A stretch of DNA of 64,000 bases, taken from positions 1-64,000 of the forward strand of contig WNNJ02000590.1 in assembly GCA_012934845.2 (NCBI GenBank), read 5' to 3'. Positions 33,506 to 46,035 of the stretch are shown here, one piece after another. Every line of letters starts with the position of its first letter. Position 1 is the stretch's first letter. The position numbers were made by a program, and so were the translations under genes. The notes under the pieces were generated by a model. It ran no database searches. It had not been told where the DNA came from and saw nothing but the letters and a program-made list of their open reading frames with translations. This DNA is from Pomphorhynchus laevis (Eukaryota; Acanthocephala; Palaeacanthocephala; Echinorhynchida; Pomphorhynchidae).

Positions 33506-35445
33506 ACAATTAAAAAAGATTTATTTTAACGTGGTAAATGCGTGTCAGCGCACGCTTACATGATCACAACAAAACAAAAATGTAAATCATGTGTCGATAA
33601 GGTGTGAACGGAGGAGTTGTTTGAATGTGATAAAGGAGGAAGCGCGGCGGACGTCGAGAGGGAGTTGATTCCAGGTGAGTGGGGCGGCGATGAGGAAAGA
33701 TCGGAGACCGTAGTTATTGGAGTAATTGGGAACGTGTAGTAAGAGGGTATGGCGGGAACGCAGCGATAGCGAGGTGGAACGAGTGTCGTCAATGAAAGAA
33801 AGGTTGATGAACGATAGGGAGCCGACAGCGATGATACGAAAAGTTACGAGAAGGCGGAGATTGATGCGGATGTGGATGGTGGGCCAAAAGAGTTGGGCAA
33901 GATATGTGGATGTGTGGTCAAAGCGACGAAGACGTATGAGCACTCGAACGGCAGAATTGATGATGCGTTGTAGGAGTAGAATAATGGATTTTGGAGAATT
34001 GACGAAAATGCTGAGGCAGTAAACGATTTTAGGGAAATAAGCCATGAAAGAAGAGACATACAGGAACGGAAGTCGATAAGGATGCGAATACGGCGGATGT
34101 CACGGAGAATTAAGTTAGACGAGCGGACCTTGTCGCAGACGAAGAGTTTTAAGGGAAAGGTGATCATCGAAATGGAATCCTAAGAAAGTGAGATTGTAGA
34201 CTATGGGAATGATTGATGAGGCAAAAGATACAGGGGGAGGAGAAATGTTAGGTTGGCGGGGGAGGATCTACATTATTTTGGACTTGTCTGGGTTTAGAAC
34301 GTGATGAAGATGGGAGAGACGTTTTTAGAAAGAAGAAAGACAGTTCGGTGGCAGAAATTCCGATATTGTGTATGCGATGGGCGGGTAAATGACATATTTG
34401 AGGATGTCATTGGCGTATTGCATTACTTTAAAAAAGTAAGGTTTGACAAACGGAGAGAGATCGCCGAGTAGAAGAAAGAAAATCAGGGGTCCTATGAATG
34501 AACCTTGTGGGACTCCGCAGAAAATAGGGATGAGAGTAGATGATGATGAATTTGAACATACTCGAAAAGAACGGTCGGATAGATATGAGGCAAACCATGC
34601 TACGGAGAAGGAATAAAATCCGTAATCATAACGAAGGCGAGAAAGGAGGATGGAGTAGTCGACGATGTCGAAGGCGGATGAGAAGTCGAGGTAAATGAAA
34701 ACACTATTTATAGCCTTATCACGAGAAATGTGTAGGTCGTTGTAAACTTTCATGAATGCGATTTTTGTGGAGTGATTAGAGCGGAAAGCGGATTGAAAAG
34801 GAGGGTCCAGATTAGATGAAAAGAGATAAACGTTGATTTGTATTAAGATAAGGCGTTCTAAGAGCTTGAAAATAGTAGGTATGAGTGAAATGGGGCTATA
34901 GCTAGAAGGGAGGGTCGGTCGATTGTTTATTAAGGAGGGGCCTAACGATGGCGGATTTCCAATGTGATGGAAAGATACGACTGTGGATGAACGAGTAAAC
35001 AAGGTGGTGAGGAAATGGGATATTGATAAGCGTATGAATTTAAGTATGGGGGTAGGCAAGGGATCGGCAGGTGAAGTTTTGTTGGGCAAGGACATGAGGA
35101 CAGATGATACTTCGTCAGGTGATACAGGGAGAATATGAAAGAATTCCGGGAGTATGAAGCGAGGCGAGTTTCCATGAGTTGGAATTGAGACGGGGTTGTG
35201 AGAGAGCAACGTTGATTTTTTGGTCTCTAGAAATGACGAATAGTCATGGGGATTGATGTTGCAAGACGATGAGGAGCGAGAAAGGATTGAGTTAAAAGTA
35301 TGCCAGAGAGTCTTATAGTTGAATGAAGTGATGCTTTTATGCTGCCAGAAGAAGTAGCATTTGGTATGTAGTAGGTTTAGATTAGACCGGCGAATAGCAA
35401 GATAGGAATCACGGAGAGACGGAGTATGAATGTTTTTGACATTTC
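33506..35445 (-). pseudogene. LINE family B (CR1-like), 5'-truncated copy with long RT frame
   Basis: The 3' terminus on the plus strand is TTTATTTTAACGTGG, AATGCGTG and GCGCACGCTTACATG. The best frame (34325-35209, 294 codons) carries the RT: SYSPISLIPTIFKLLERLI, AFRSNHSTKIAFMKVYNDL, IYLDFSSAFDIVDYSIL (catalytic D), GVPQGSFIGPL, and a YANDILKYV where YADD would be expected, so the second catalytic aspartate pair is damaged. C-terminal pieces continue to 33587. Endonuclease and ORF1 are missing. Confidence 0.85.
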
Positions 35446-36360
35446 AAAAACATTGAGCCTTTTCTACCAAACACATATGAATGCAAGTCTAGCTTCGAAT
35501 TTGTCGATATGATAAAATGTAGCCAAGCGCATGGGATAATGGTTTCGCTCGATGTTAAAAATCTATTTACCAATGCGCCAGTTGATAATTACATTGAAAT
35601 TATAGTTGAGTATATCTATAGTGATACTTTACAAAGAGGATTAAGCATCCCCAATATAAGGGAAATACACATGCGACAATTGCTAAAAACGTTTTTAAAT
35701 AAGTCCGTTTTCGAGTTTTACGATAAGAAAACGCTATATAGACATATTCACGGCGTCTCGATGGGATGTGTCCTCGGACCAACTGTCGCCAACTTTTATA
35801 TGAGGCATGTGGAGAGAATGTTGTTCGCCAAAGAACCTCACCTAAAGCCAGCAATATGCACACCGTATATATATGACACATTTTTTTGCGTCAAAGATAG
35901 AGAGCAAGCTAATAAATTTCGTGAGACAATAGAGTTACAATTAGGACTAGAAATAACAATTCAATTTGAGACGAATTCAAAATTAGCCTTTCTTGATGTA
36001 GAACTGGAACGGCAAGACACGAAGCTAAGGCACAAAATGTACATGAAGAGCACACATGATGGCACGTACATCAACTAGTGTAGAGTCCGCCCTTATCAAT
36101 ACAAAATAAGCGCTTTACAAGGCATGATATGTCGTGCATATAAATTGAGCTCAGACTGGCAAACATTCAATCAAGAAATAAAACGCAAAAAACAGCTCTT
36201 CACAAATAGCAATTATCTAGCATGTATTATAGACAAAACGATAAAGAATTTTGTCAGCTCAAAAGTGATCAAACCCGAGAAGTTATCGAACGCGACAGAT
36301 ACGGTTCACCTTTACTACGGAAACCAGTATACGAGTCAATACTAGAAGGACGAAAGCACG
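35446..36360 (+). pseudogene. Penelope-like element, RT relic
   Basis: The 189-codon frame at 35509-36078 contains the RT core of a canonical Penelope-like element: VSLDVKNLFTNAPVD (palm A), FYDKKTLYRHIHGVSMG (motif B region), a YIYDTF box where YxDD is expected, and LAFLDVELER. The next frame (36124-36345) reads CRAYKLSSDWQTFNQEI and LACIIDKTIKNFV, the thumb region that follows RT in this family. The GIY-YIG endonuclease is not visible. It is broken. Codon use is markedly less AT-biased than the flanks. Confidence 0.8.
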
Positions 36361-36647
36361 GGAATTAATATATGATGTCTGCAAGTAAGCAATTCACTCT
36401 CTCCTTTGATCAGTTTATATATTTATTTATCTGCATGACATTGATGTTCGTAGCATTACCCGAATCGAATTGATCTACGTTTGAGAATTTGCTTACTGGG
36501 AGATATTCAAATACGATTCGCCTGATTTCACGCATTTACATGCTTTACGCATTTTTACCTAATTATGCTTGTAGAAACCATAATTGTAGAGTTTAGATAA
36601 AATAACGCTAATCAACACAAGAAAGTAAAGATTGGTGAGCAGAGCTA

Positions 36648-36783
36648 ACGATCTGAAACTTTAAATTTTTACGATCTGGAACTTGCAACTTTCTACGTTC
36701 TGAAACGTGAAATTTACTGGAAATTGAGATTTTCTACAACCTGGAACTGGATTTCCTACGATCCGGAACTTAATATTTTCTAC
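36648..36783. repeat. 24-bp minisatellite, about five degenerate copies
   Basis: Units of about 24 bases start with ACGATCTGAAACTT or variants (ACGATCTGGAACTT, ACGTTCTGAAACGT, ACAACCTGGAACTG, ACGATCCGGAACTT) and end in a T-rich run. The array sits 50 bases before a block of dispersed repeat S. Confidence 0.75.
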
Positions 36784-36834
36784 GCCGCCGGTATTACTCA
36801 GTGGATTAGCATGATGATGTTGGTGTTTGGACAG

Positions 36835-37190
36835 TGTTTCAACTGGTTTGTGATGATATTCGTATACTAACTTACAGACGCATGCTTAGGATTAAAGCAT
36901 AGAACAGTATAACATCCTTACATTTCATATATTTGGATAGTGCAACAACTTGTTCGTGACGATATTCGTACACCAGTTTGCAGTCACGTGTTTAGGATTG
37001 AAGCATAGAGCAGTATAACACTCTTGCATTTCACAGATAATGTCCTGTTGTGGAAATATATTTTGAGAAGTGCTATATCAGTAAGGAGTTTATAAATTCA
37101 AAGGAAAGTTTCGTACAATTTCTTAACGACTAGCTAGATTATATATAGATAATCCAAGCATTACAGCATGTTATATAAAAATATAATATA
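36835..37190. repeat. dispersed repeat family S, two units
   Basis: CGATATTCGTACACCAG, a block with AGCAGTATAACA, CATTTCACAGATAATG, and AAGGAGTTTATAAATTC match the units at 24.1-24.8 kb in the same order. A shortened unit precedes a fuller one. Confidence 0.65.
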
Positions 37191-37319
37191 TTTTCAATAT
37201 TTCGACAGAACAAATCTGTCGACATTAGGAATATTTAAAAGAACAAAAGATATTGGCGAGATATTTTGCAAATGAAATTGTTGTTCAGCATCATAGCATA
37301 TTATTGTATGCAAAGAATT

Positions 37320-38178
37320 TTGTTTCCAGCTGTATTGTCTCAATTTCCAATCATCTTTCTTCCATTTGCCTTTCTCTAAATCCTGATAAATCCAAAATTA
37401 TGTAGATCCTACCTCGACGCCTCGGCTTAGAACCTTTCTCCGTATCGTTAAATTCTACAATTCTTCCTATCGTTGACAATCTCGTTTTCTTAGGCTTCCA
37501 TTTCGACAACAGATTTTCACTTAAACCTTATGTTAAAGATAAAGTACACACATATACATTGATTCTCCGCAAACCTCCGTCAAATTCGTAAATTGATAGA
37601 TTTCCCTTCTTGTATTACTATCATATCTTCTCTACTTTTCTCGAGACTATTACTGTCTTAGTATATTTTCCAACTCACCTAAATCCACTCTTCTTCAACT
37701 ACAACGCATCGTAAACGCAGCCGTCCGAATTCTCTTCCGTCTTCGTCGTTTTGACCATACATCCCACCATCTTGTTTCTCTCGATTTGCCTACCATTTAT
37801 TGTCGTGATCAAATTCGTCTCATTGCTTTCCGCCTTGTAACTTTTCTACTCCTTTATTTCTCAACCTTCCTTTTCTCGACAATTCTCGTCCTGATTACTG
37901 TTCTTTGCGTTCCCGTAATTCTCTACGTTTACATGTCCCAAACTACTCTACATCTTTTGGCTTCCGCTACTTCCTTGTGACTGCTCCTCTCTTATGAAAT
38001 CATCTGCCCATTTATATCCGCCAATCAAAATCAATGACGTGCTTCAAACGCCAAATCCAATTCCATTTTAACAATTAACTAATTAATAAGTGACTTTTGC
38101 TGTGTTTCTTGTTAGCTAGTGTACTTGTAAACATGCAGTTGGAACGCATTGGCCACTTTAAATAAATTGTTGTTGTTA
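37320..38178 (+). pseudogene. LINE family B, 3' fragment
   Basis: From 37330 the sequence closely follows the post-RT part of the copy at 47.2-48.0 kb (AATCATCTTTCTTCC, CCTGATAAATCCAAAATTATG, CCTCGACGCCTCGGCTTAGAACC). It ends with the family B terminus, a weak hairpin around AAACATGCAGTTGG, GGCCACTTTAAATAAATTG and a short TTG microsatellite at about 38167-38176. The frame is broken. A 5'-truncated insertion. Confidence 0.85.
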
Positions 38179-38879
38179 AATAATTAATTTTTATTTTAGA
38201 TTATTAAATGGATATTTTTAATATTTTTAAACATTATTATTTTTTAATAGTAAAGTTTAATACAGAACACTCAATAATCTAAATTTACAAGATACGGTAA
38301 CTTCATGTATCTGATTGATTCCTTCGGTATCCTCGTAGACAAAATGGCGCTGCAATGACTATGTCAGATCAACAAACACCTTCAGGTAGATGTACAATCT
38401 ATTTAGGAACTATTGCAAAAATGAAGCTAGTTTCCCTGCTATCCTACGAATAATCTAATTTGAATCCACACCGGCACATTTAATAGCTAAGATAACAGTT
38501 TTATCTTGGAAAATTTAATATTACATGTCGATAATATTATATATTGAGATTGTATAATTATTAAATGTTAAATTATTATTTTAATATAATCTAATATTAA
38601 AATAATATTTATATTTTTAATATTAATTATAATTAATTGGTGATATTAAATTATTTTATTTATTAATGTTTTTAATATTATTTAATCTTATCTATTATGT
38701 AAAAATTAGTAATCTGACAATTTATAAAACCTTGAACTTAAAAATATCGATAGTTGACTTGATGGTCTGCGTTTGTGATGGCGCCATAAATTATAAATCC
38801 ATTGATAAGCCTGTATGATAAAAATATATCTACTATTGTAGATAATTGTTGATATTTTACAAATATATTTTACAGTCGC
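38179..38879. other. AT-rich intergenic DNA
   Basis: Low-complexity A/T runs, particularly 38515-38700. No gene or clear repeat. Confidence 0.5.
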
Positions 38880-39300
38880 TGGCCTAACTAAACTTTATTG
38901 CTAACATTTAAATCAACTTTAAATGTTTAAATCGTCTGCGGATAAGGCTTTAATTTCGCAATTTTTCCGATTTGCAGGAGAGTTTGAAAAAACTGGTTGA
39001 TATTTTGTTCCAGGTTTTGCTTTGTTGAGGATAAAAGATGTCGATTGAAAATAACGTTCTTCGGTTTCACAACTAATGTTTCCAGTTTGACGAGCACTTA
39101 TTCGAACGTTTTGCATTCGTTAAGGAGTTTATGAGCGTCAGTGATGTCCAGTATTAATGATAAAAATTAAGATATTCTTTGTTTCCAATGCCTCCAATTG
39201 ACGGTAGCATTCTGATTGTCAGGCGTGATTGTGAGCATTTCGGGTTTGAGAAACTTTTCTATTCGTATACAATTGTTTAATAAATGGTAATGAACAAACT
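38880..39300 (-). mobile_element. Gypsy-type gag scrap (fossil)
   Basis: On the minus strand a stretch resembles the mid-gag region of the Gypsy fossil at 42.2-46.2 kb: a LVVKPKNVIFNRHLLSS block matches LFVKPKNEVFARFKLSS, followed by a QNINQFFQTL-like segment. Only part of gag is recognisable. No LTR or pol is seen here. Old and broken. Confidence 0.5.
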
Positions 39301-39364
39301 AAACTTCGCCAAAGAGACTTTTGAACAATCTACAAAAAGGTCAAATAAGGATAATTCATACAAC

Positions 39365-39480
39365 ATTTATCTCACTATTATTATCTTCAGAAAATTATTT
39401 TTAGAAACAATTTTCCGAAGATAATAGTAGTTACTAGCGAAATATCAAAATGATTTTTCTTGTTGTATTCAACTATACCT
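39365..39480. repeat. foldback repeat, decayed copy
   Basis: The arms TTATCTTCAGAAAAT and ATTTTCCGAAGATAA face each other, followed by ACTAGCGAAATATCAAAA. This is the same arrangement as the better copy at 40.9-41.1 kb, but the core has mutated. Confidence 0.55.
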
Positions 39481-40895
39481 GATAGTTCCTGGATATTTAA
39501 AAATTTAAATACAGATCAGGATGGATATATTTCTAAAAATCAATTGTAATTACAGTGAATGAGTGTAAACAGTCTAATAATTTAAAAATTAAAGAATCTT
39601 TTAAAACGGCAAGATATCTGAATGAGGCTATAAACAAACTACTGTAAGATGATTTGTTCGAGCAGACGAAATTAAGTATCTTGATTGTTGACGTATGTGA
39701 ACATTTGAAATGTTGTTGATGAATATACGCTTGAACTATATATTCATTGAGCTTTATTTGAAATTTCACCCATCCGAGCGCGTAATGTACATTACAAAGA
39801 AGCCAGTTTCAACTTGATCTCTTTAATCTTAATAACTTAATGACATGGACGTTATTCAGCTACAAATGACAAATATGGAATAATCATATTGTATGCTATA
39901 CAATATGTAATTATATTGTCTGGGTATTTTACATTGTTCAGTCCAATGCATTTTAAACGTTTAAAAAGTTATAGTCTTGAAGAGTAATTGTTTAAGGCCA
40001 CATGCAAATGATTAATCTGCGGGAATTAACCAAGTATAGACCAAGTAATAGACCAAGTATCGTATCGTGATTTTATTGATTATTGATTGACCGTTTAACA
40101 AATGGTAGAGCTGGACTATTTTTTATTCTTCGAGAGTGAAGGAATCAAATTTGTGATAAGAATTTGAATCAAATTCTTATCACAAAATAAATATTTTATT
40201 AGCAGTTATCCGATTAGAAATCGTCTACTTTAGCAAGTTGTAATCTCACCATTCAGTGGTTATCCGATACTATGAGAACTAATATACTAATGTATATTTG
40301 GAATTGTGATAGATCATTTGCAATTTTGAAGTCATTTACGTATATGTCGAACAACAATAGAGCAAAAATGAAACTTTGAGACACTTATTGTCTGGTGTAG
40401 CGTTATTCTGATCATAGGTCAAACAAAATAATGCTTAACACATTTTATATTATATTACAGTTATATATTATATTAAACTTAGGGAGACGGTTATAAACTG
40501 TCTACAAGCTTTGCGAACCTCGGACCCGTATAGTGTGCTTTACGATTTGTTTTGTATATTTTTTATGTGATTTTTTATATGTGATATTTTTATAAATACA
40601 ATATCTTATGCATAATACATTATTATTAAAATACAAAATAAAAAATTCTTTACCGAGCAATTTGCCAAGATGGTAATCTTTATTTGATCAGTTTTTTGAC
40701 AAACGATTAGTGATTATCACGATTGAATGATTTGCGTAGGTCGATTTGAATCATCTAGCAAGGTTGGGAAATTTGCTGCCTTAAAATCATGTAGCCTTAG
40801 AAACATTTGGGGCGGCCTTCGAGACCTTTTAAGCGGCCCTTGAGAGTAATTATAAATTTCAATACGTAAAAATCATTATTTCATTTATTAATAAT
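39481..40895. other. AT-rich intergenic DNA
   Basis: No gene recognised. Two short inverted repeats are visible, one around 40150-40190 (TTTGTGATAAGAATTTGA / TCAAATTCTTATCACAAA). The remainder is A/T rich. Confidence 0.4.
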
Positions 40896-40933
40896 TATTG
40901 GAGCTGGATCAAAGGAAAGAATAAATTATTTTT

Positions 40934-40965
40934 GATATTTCGCTAACTAGTGTTAGCATCTTCAG
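40934..40965 (-). ncRNA. hammerhead-like core in left foldback arm
   Basis: On the minus strand: CTGAAGA, one U, stem II GCTAAC/GTTAGC with ACTA loop, then GAAA and TATC. Position 7 of the CUGANGA box is variable in hammerheads, so CTGAAGA fits. Stem III is not convincingly paired and stem I is A/T only. Best taken as a decayed ribozyme. Confidence 0.4.
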
Positions 40966-41008
40966 AAAATTCCTTCCAGAAAATTCATCTTCAGAAAGTT
41001 CCAATTTT

Positions 41009-41040
41009 CTGAAGATGCTAAGATTAGTTAGCGAAATATA
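41009..41040 (+). ncRNA. hammerhead-like core in right foldback arm
   Basis: CTGAAGA at 41009-41015, stem II GCTAAG/GTTAGC with one mismatch, GAAA at 41033-41036. It mirrors the left-arm motif. Confidence 0.35.
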
Positions 41041-41120
41041 AAAAATAATTTCTTCTTTCTTTTGATCTAGCTCCAATAATTATTTATCAATAATGGATCA
41101 GTATCAACTATTTAAAATTT

Positions 41121-41555
41121 CATTTATTAATCCATAAGGTATTTTTTATGTTGAGATGGTTTTAAGGTTTTATAATGCATTTTGCAGTTTAACCGGTTTT
41201 GTTTCCTATTAAATAAAATATTATTTTTAGATAAATTCTTATTTTAAAGAAATGAATTTTTATTCCTTATGAACAGTATGTAATAAAGGAAATTATCTAA
41301 AGAAAATAGAGAATATAATAAGGAATAAGGCAATCAGTCTATTACAGTCTCTATAAAGGACAAATTATACCAAAGCAAAACAGTATAAATATCACTTTGC
41401 ACGGTAAAACAAAGCACAAATATGATATGTGGAAGAAAATTAAAGGGATTATGAATGTTTTAATCAAGGTTCGACAATAGCCGAAGCTGCATACTTTTAA
41501 CTCGATCCTTTTTCGATCCTCTTCGTCTTGCAACATCAATCACCATGATAATATG
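41121..41555. other. AT-rich intergenic DNA
   Basis: No gene seen. The minus-strand ORF at 41351-41539 is a chance frame. Confidence 0.45.
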
Positions 41556-42154
41556 TCATTTCTTTAGACCAAAGTGTCCACGCTGCACTCTCACAACCCA
41601 GTCTACATTCCATCTCTTTCTTTTGTTCTCGGTGACTTTAACATTCGTCTTGGTCGCCCTGCTGACTCTGCCTCTATCACTTTAACTAATCGTTTTCTGA
41701 TTTTAACTATAAATTACTTTCAACAAGCCCGTCACATATTCTCGGCGGTGCTCTCGACATCACTAACTTCAATAACTATATATCCTTGTCAATTACTGAT
41801 CCTGGTTTGCCCGATTATTTCCTTGTCACTCTTACTCGTCCCATCCTCCTCCGCCTCGACCCTTATCCACACCAATTCGACCCTGGAAGCTTCTCGATAT
41901 CCCTATTCTCTGCACAGCCTTACTCAATTCTTCACTCTTTTCACTTCCTCTTTGCTATCTCTCTTCCGATGATCTCTTCATTCTGTTTGATTATGAACTT
42001 ACGAACATGCTTAATAGCCTTCTGCCTATTCAACCACGACGTTTTCAGCGGTCCCGCCATGCTTGGTTCGATTCAGACTGTAGTCTTTTTAAGCGTCGAC
42101 TTAGTCACTCTTTTCATGTGCTTAATAGCTTTCTTAAACGTTCTCCAACCTCAC
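41556..42154 (+). pseudogene. LINE family B (CR1-like), endonuclease part, left of the Gypsy insertion
   Basis: Frames read LHSHNPVYIPSLSFVLGDFN and IRLGRPADSASITLTN, then LSITDPGL and YFLVTLTRP in another frame. These equal the endonuclease of copy B7 (SFVLGDFNIRLDRTSDSDSITLTN, LSITDPGLSDHFLVTLTL). The copy is cut at 42154 by the LTR element and resumes at 46153 at the matching position, so both halves are one insertion. Confidence 0.85.
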
Positions 42155-42269
42155 TGAACTGAAAGCGATTTATGCAGCTTTATTTGAACAATCTACAAAC
42201 AAACAGAATATAATAAATAGGTTAATTGACATGGTTAATGTAAAGATTAATGTTCTTCATGTCACATCA
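42155..42269 (-). repeat. 3' LTR of the Gypsy fossil
   Basis: Direct repeat of 46036-46152. Starts TGAACTGAAAGCG and ends GTCACATCA on the plus strand, i.e. TG...CA. It is very short for an LTR and overlaps the end of pol. Confidence 0.9.
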
Positions 42270-45200
42270 TTCTCCTCCACCACATAATCGCTTAGATATG
42301 TAGGTTGACGTCGAGTTCGTCCTGAACGTCGGAAGATTAGGCTGGGTATCGGTTCGATGCTTGAATGACATTGGTCGATACATTGTTGTTCATTCTTTAA
42401 GTCAGTTGAGTCGTTGTTGTGATCTTTATTTATGTGTTCAGGTGAATCATTTTCAGAACGTTCATGTACACTGTCGATGCTATCTCCTATTCGCTCACTG
42501 CCTTCGTAATTTTCTTTGTCTTGGTCCGTGTTTCCTTTCTCTTTAGGATAACGTGAGAGATGCTTGATCGAAACAGTGATCTCCTTACCGTCACTGTGTC
42601 CGACTTTAGCATAATGTGGGTCGATGTCGATAATCTCTACAACTTCGGTTGACGGGTCATATTTGCTCACTCTCGGATGCCTTTGTAATACCACTGATTC
42701 ATCTTTGTGCAACCATTCAGGTAATGACTGACCAGACGGTGTTCGTCGTTGGAATGAAAAAAGACGATCATGTGGTGTTGCATTAGTTTCAGTACAAAGC
42801 AAGGATCTGATTGCGTTCAATGCACGTGGTAACGATCTTTCCCACTCCGATATATGTATGTTCCTTGTTTTGAGGTCTAGTTCGATAGCTTTCCATACTA
42901 TGCCATTATATTTCTCGTTTTGTCCATTCCCTGTAGAATTGTACGGACTGCTGTGACTAATGGCAACATTGAGGTTTGTGAGGTAGCTTTTGAGTTCTTT
43001 TGAGATAAAGCCTGATCCGCGGTCGGAATGAACATATGATGGCAGTCCGAATAGATAAAATAACTGATCAAGACATTTTATTATTGTAGAGGTTGATGTA
43101 TCGGGACGCGCAAACCCAAATGGGTATCTCGAATATTCGTCTATCATCAATAAATACCGATTACGCGAATTTGTTGGCAGTGGACCTTTAAAATCCATCG
43201 AAATTCGCTCGAAAGGCATGATCGCCTTTATCAAATGAGAATTTTGTGGTTTGTAATATCTCGGCTTAAGTAGCGAACAAGTTTTGCAATCTTTAATTAT
43301 GCTTCTAACATCTTCTACTGAAAATGGCAGATTCCTGTTTCGAACGTAATGGTATAGTCGCGTTACACCGGGGTGACACAATGACTCGTGAACCTCACGC
43401 AATCTCGTAGGACCAGCAACAGCAGAGCAGTTTATTCGAGAAAAGACATCAGCTGAGACATTACGGATTCCATGACGGTAACTGACATCAAATCGAAACG
43501 GAGCAAGCTCGACCCTCCATCGAATCATTTTTTCGTTTTTTATCGAACTTTTGGAAAAAGTATCGAATATATATGCTACACTTTTATGGTCTGTTAACAA
43601 TTGAAAGTGTCGACCAATAAGGAAATGCCGCCATTCTTTTAGCGCTTCAACTATGGCTAGAGCTTCCTTCTCTACAGCTGAATAATTTTTCGCACTGCCG
43701 TGTAAAGTCTTAGACATAAAGGCAACAGGTTTCCCGTCCTGTGACAGAACAGCTGCGACAGTGTGACATGAAACATCAGTTTCGACCATCAATGTCGAGT
43801 CATCTCTGATTGTTGCTAGGACCGAGTCTGCTATATCCTTGCGGATAGAATCAAATACTTTAATTTGTTCTTCAGTCAAGGGAAAAATGTTGACGTCTAA
43901 TAAAGGTCTTACCTTTTCAGAAAACTTTGATATCCATTTTGACTAATAAGCGAATAATCCAAGTAATCGCTTCAATTCGGCTTGTGTTGCAGGTGGCTCC
44001 ATTTCGAGAAGACATCTTGTCCGTTGTGGGTCAGGTCGGATTCGCCACTTCGAAATAAGAACTCCTAGGACATTTACGCTATCGACATCGTAAATGCATT
44101 TATCGGAATTAAGAGATATATTGTATTTGGCAATTACACGCTTGAGCTTGTCCAGATTATCATCGTGGTCTGCACGAGTATGTCCGCATATTATCATATC
44201 ATCGAGATATGCAAATACTCCTTTCAACTTCTCTTGGTTGATAATTTTATCCATAGTACGTTGAAACACTGCTGGGGCGTTGGTGAGTCCAAATGGAATG
44301 CGTATAAATTGGAACAGTTGGCCGTTGGCTTCGAAGGCGGTAAACTTTCGTTCATCATCTCTAAGAACCAATTGATGGTAGGCTGCCTTCATGTCTAGTT
44401 TGCTGAATATCGCAAATTTCGAAATATTTTCAATAATCTGATCAATGCGTGGTAGTGGGTATGCATCTTGGTGTGTAAATCTATTAACTGTCATTGAGTA
44501 ATCAATTACTAAGCGTTTCTTTTCCAAATGTTCAGCAACCACTACCTGCGCACGCCAGGGGGACTGGCTATGTTCTATTACCCCGTCCTTGAGTAGACGC
44601 ATGATTTCAGAGCGAATGAATTGAGAATGATCATGGGAATATCGGCGAGATTTGATTGCTATTGGCTTACATGACCTATCCAAGGATGAAAACAGAATTG
44701 AGAATGATCATGGGAATATCGGCGAGATTTGATTGCTATTGGCTTACATGACCTATCCAAGGATGAAAACAGCGATGGACACTATATTGATTGATTTTAT
44801 CGACACGATAACAATCGGGGCCTTGCTGCCACTGAAATTGATTGTTAGAGATTCGTGATGTGAAAGATACGGATGACCCAGTATGATATCTGAACAAAGA
44901 TTCGGTAGACATAGAAGGCGGACGTTTTTATCCGTTAATCCGTTTAGCGATACTTGCCCATACATACAATGGTGAATCTTGGAAGTACAAGATGATGTGG
45001 CCATAGTAACGACATTTTTATACGGACTCCTTTTAAATTGGTATTGTTCGACAATATTATCGCTAACAAAGTTTTCGGAGCTTCCTGTGTTAATGAGTGC
45101 ATCTACTTAATGGCCATTTAATATTACCCGTACCGTTGTCTTTCTTAATTCAGAGTGGACCGATGATGAAATGATGGTGGACAAGCTTGGAAAATGATCT

Positions 45201-46035
45201 GGATTGGGGTTCATAATATCGTGTGTTAATGCACTGTTGTATACTTTGGGGCGATGTTTTGACTTACATACAGCTGCGTAATGTCCTATTTTGCCACATG
45301 ATCGACAAATCGAATTTCGAGCCGGACACCTTGAACGGGCATGATTTGATTGTCCACAGAAAAAGCAATTGTGATTCAATCTGGCAATATATTCATTTTT
45401 CGCATTAGATGCATTGGAATTGTTAGAATCGAAACCCGGTTCAGCCAAATCTCGAACGGCTGCAATCGAATTTTCTTGATTTGTGTATTGTTCCGCTTGT
45501 ATTTGAGCCATTTCGAGTGCTCGGGCTTTTGTGAAAGCTTGATCCATGCTCAATGGAGTAGACTCTAGTAACCTTTGTCTAATAAAGGTACTGCGAATTC
45601 CAGCAATAAAGGCATCAAGCACAAATAAATTTCTGTGATCTATTGCGGACACCGCTGCAAATTCGCAGTCCTTACTAAACGTATTTAACGCTTGGATGAA
45701 TTGGTCGATAGACTGCGAATCTGATTGTTTGCATGAACTCAGTTTGAATCGAGCAAAAACTTCGTTTTTCGGTTTGACGAACAAGCTGTCAAGGGTTTGA
45801 ATTGCTGTTTTGTAATCGTCGACATTTGAAATGTGCTGATAAAGAGATGGTGAAATGTGATTCACGAGTATATGGATCTTATTGTCATCTGTGATATCAA
45901 CTATGGACTGTAGGAAGTGAGTGAACCGTTGTTTCCAATGCATCCATATCATAGGCGATTGTGGATCATTAGGATCTGCGACGAGTGTTTCGGGCTTGAG
46001 AATTCGGTCCATAGATCACAATTGTTCAAATAAAT

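Larger units (their letters stand above)
40896..41120. repeat. foldback repeat with two hammerhead-like cores
   Basis: A long imperfect hairpin. The left arm runs from AATTATTGGAGCTGGATC through TTTCGCTAACTAGTG to TCTTCAG. The right arm mirrors it from CTGAAGATGCTAA through TTAGCGAAATAT to GATCTAGCTCCAATAATT. It then continues outside the palindrome with CAATAATGGATCAGTATC, AACTATTT. Copies or parts occur at 15.9, 39.4 and 48.7 kb. In each arm CTGAAGA and GAAA bracket a short stem, as in hammerheads. Penelope-like elements of other animals carry a similar motif. Confidence 0.7.
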
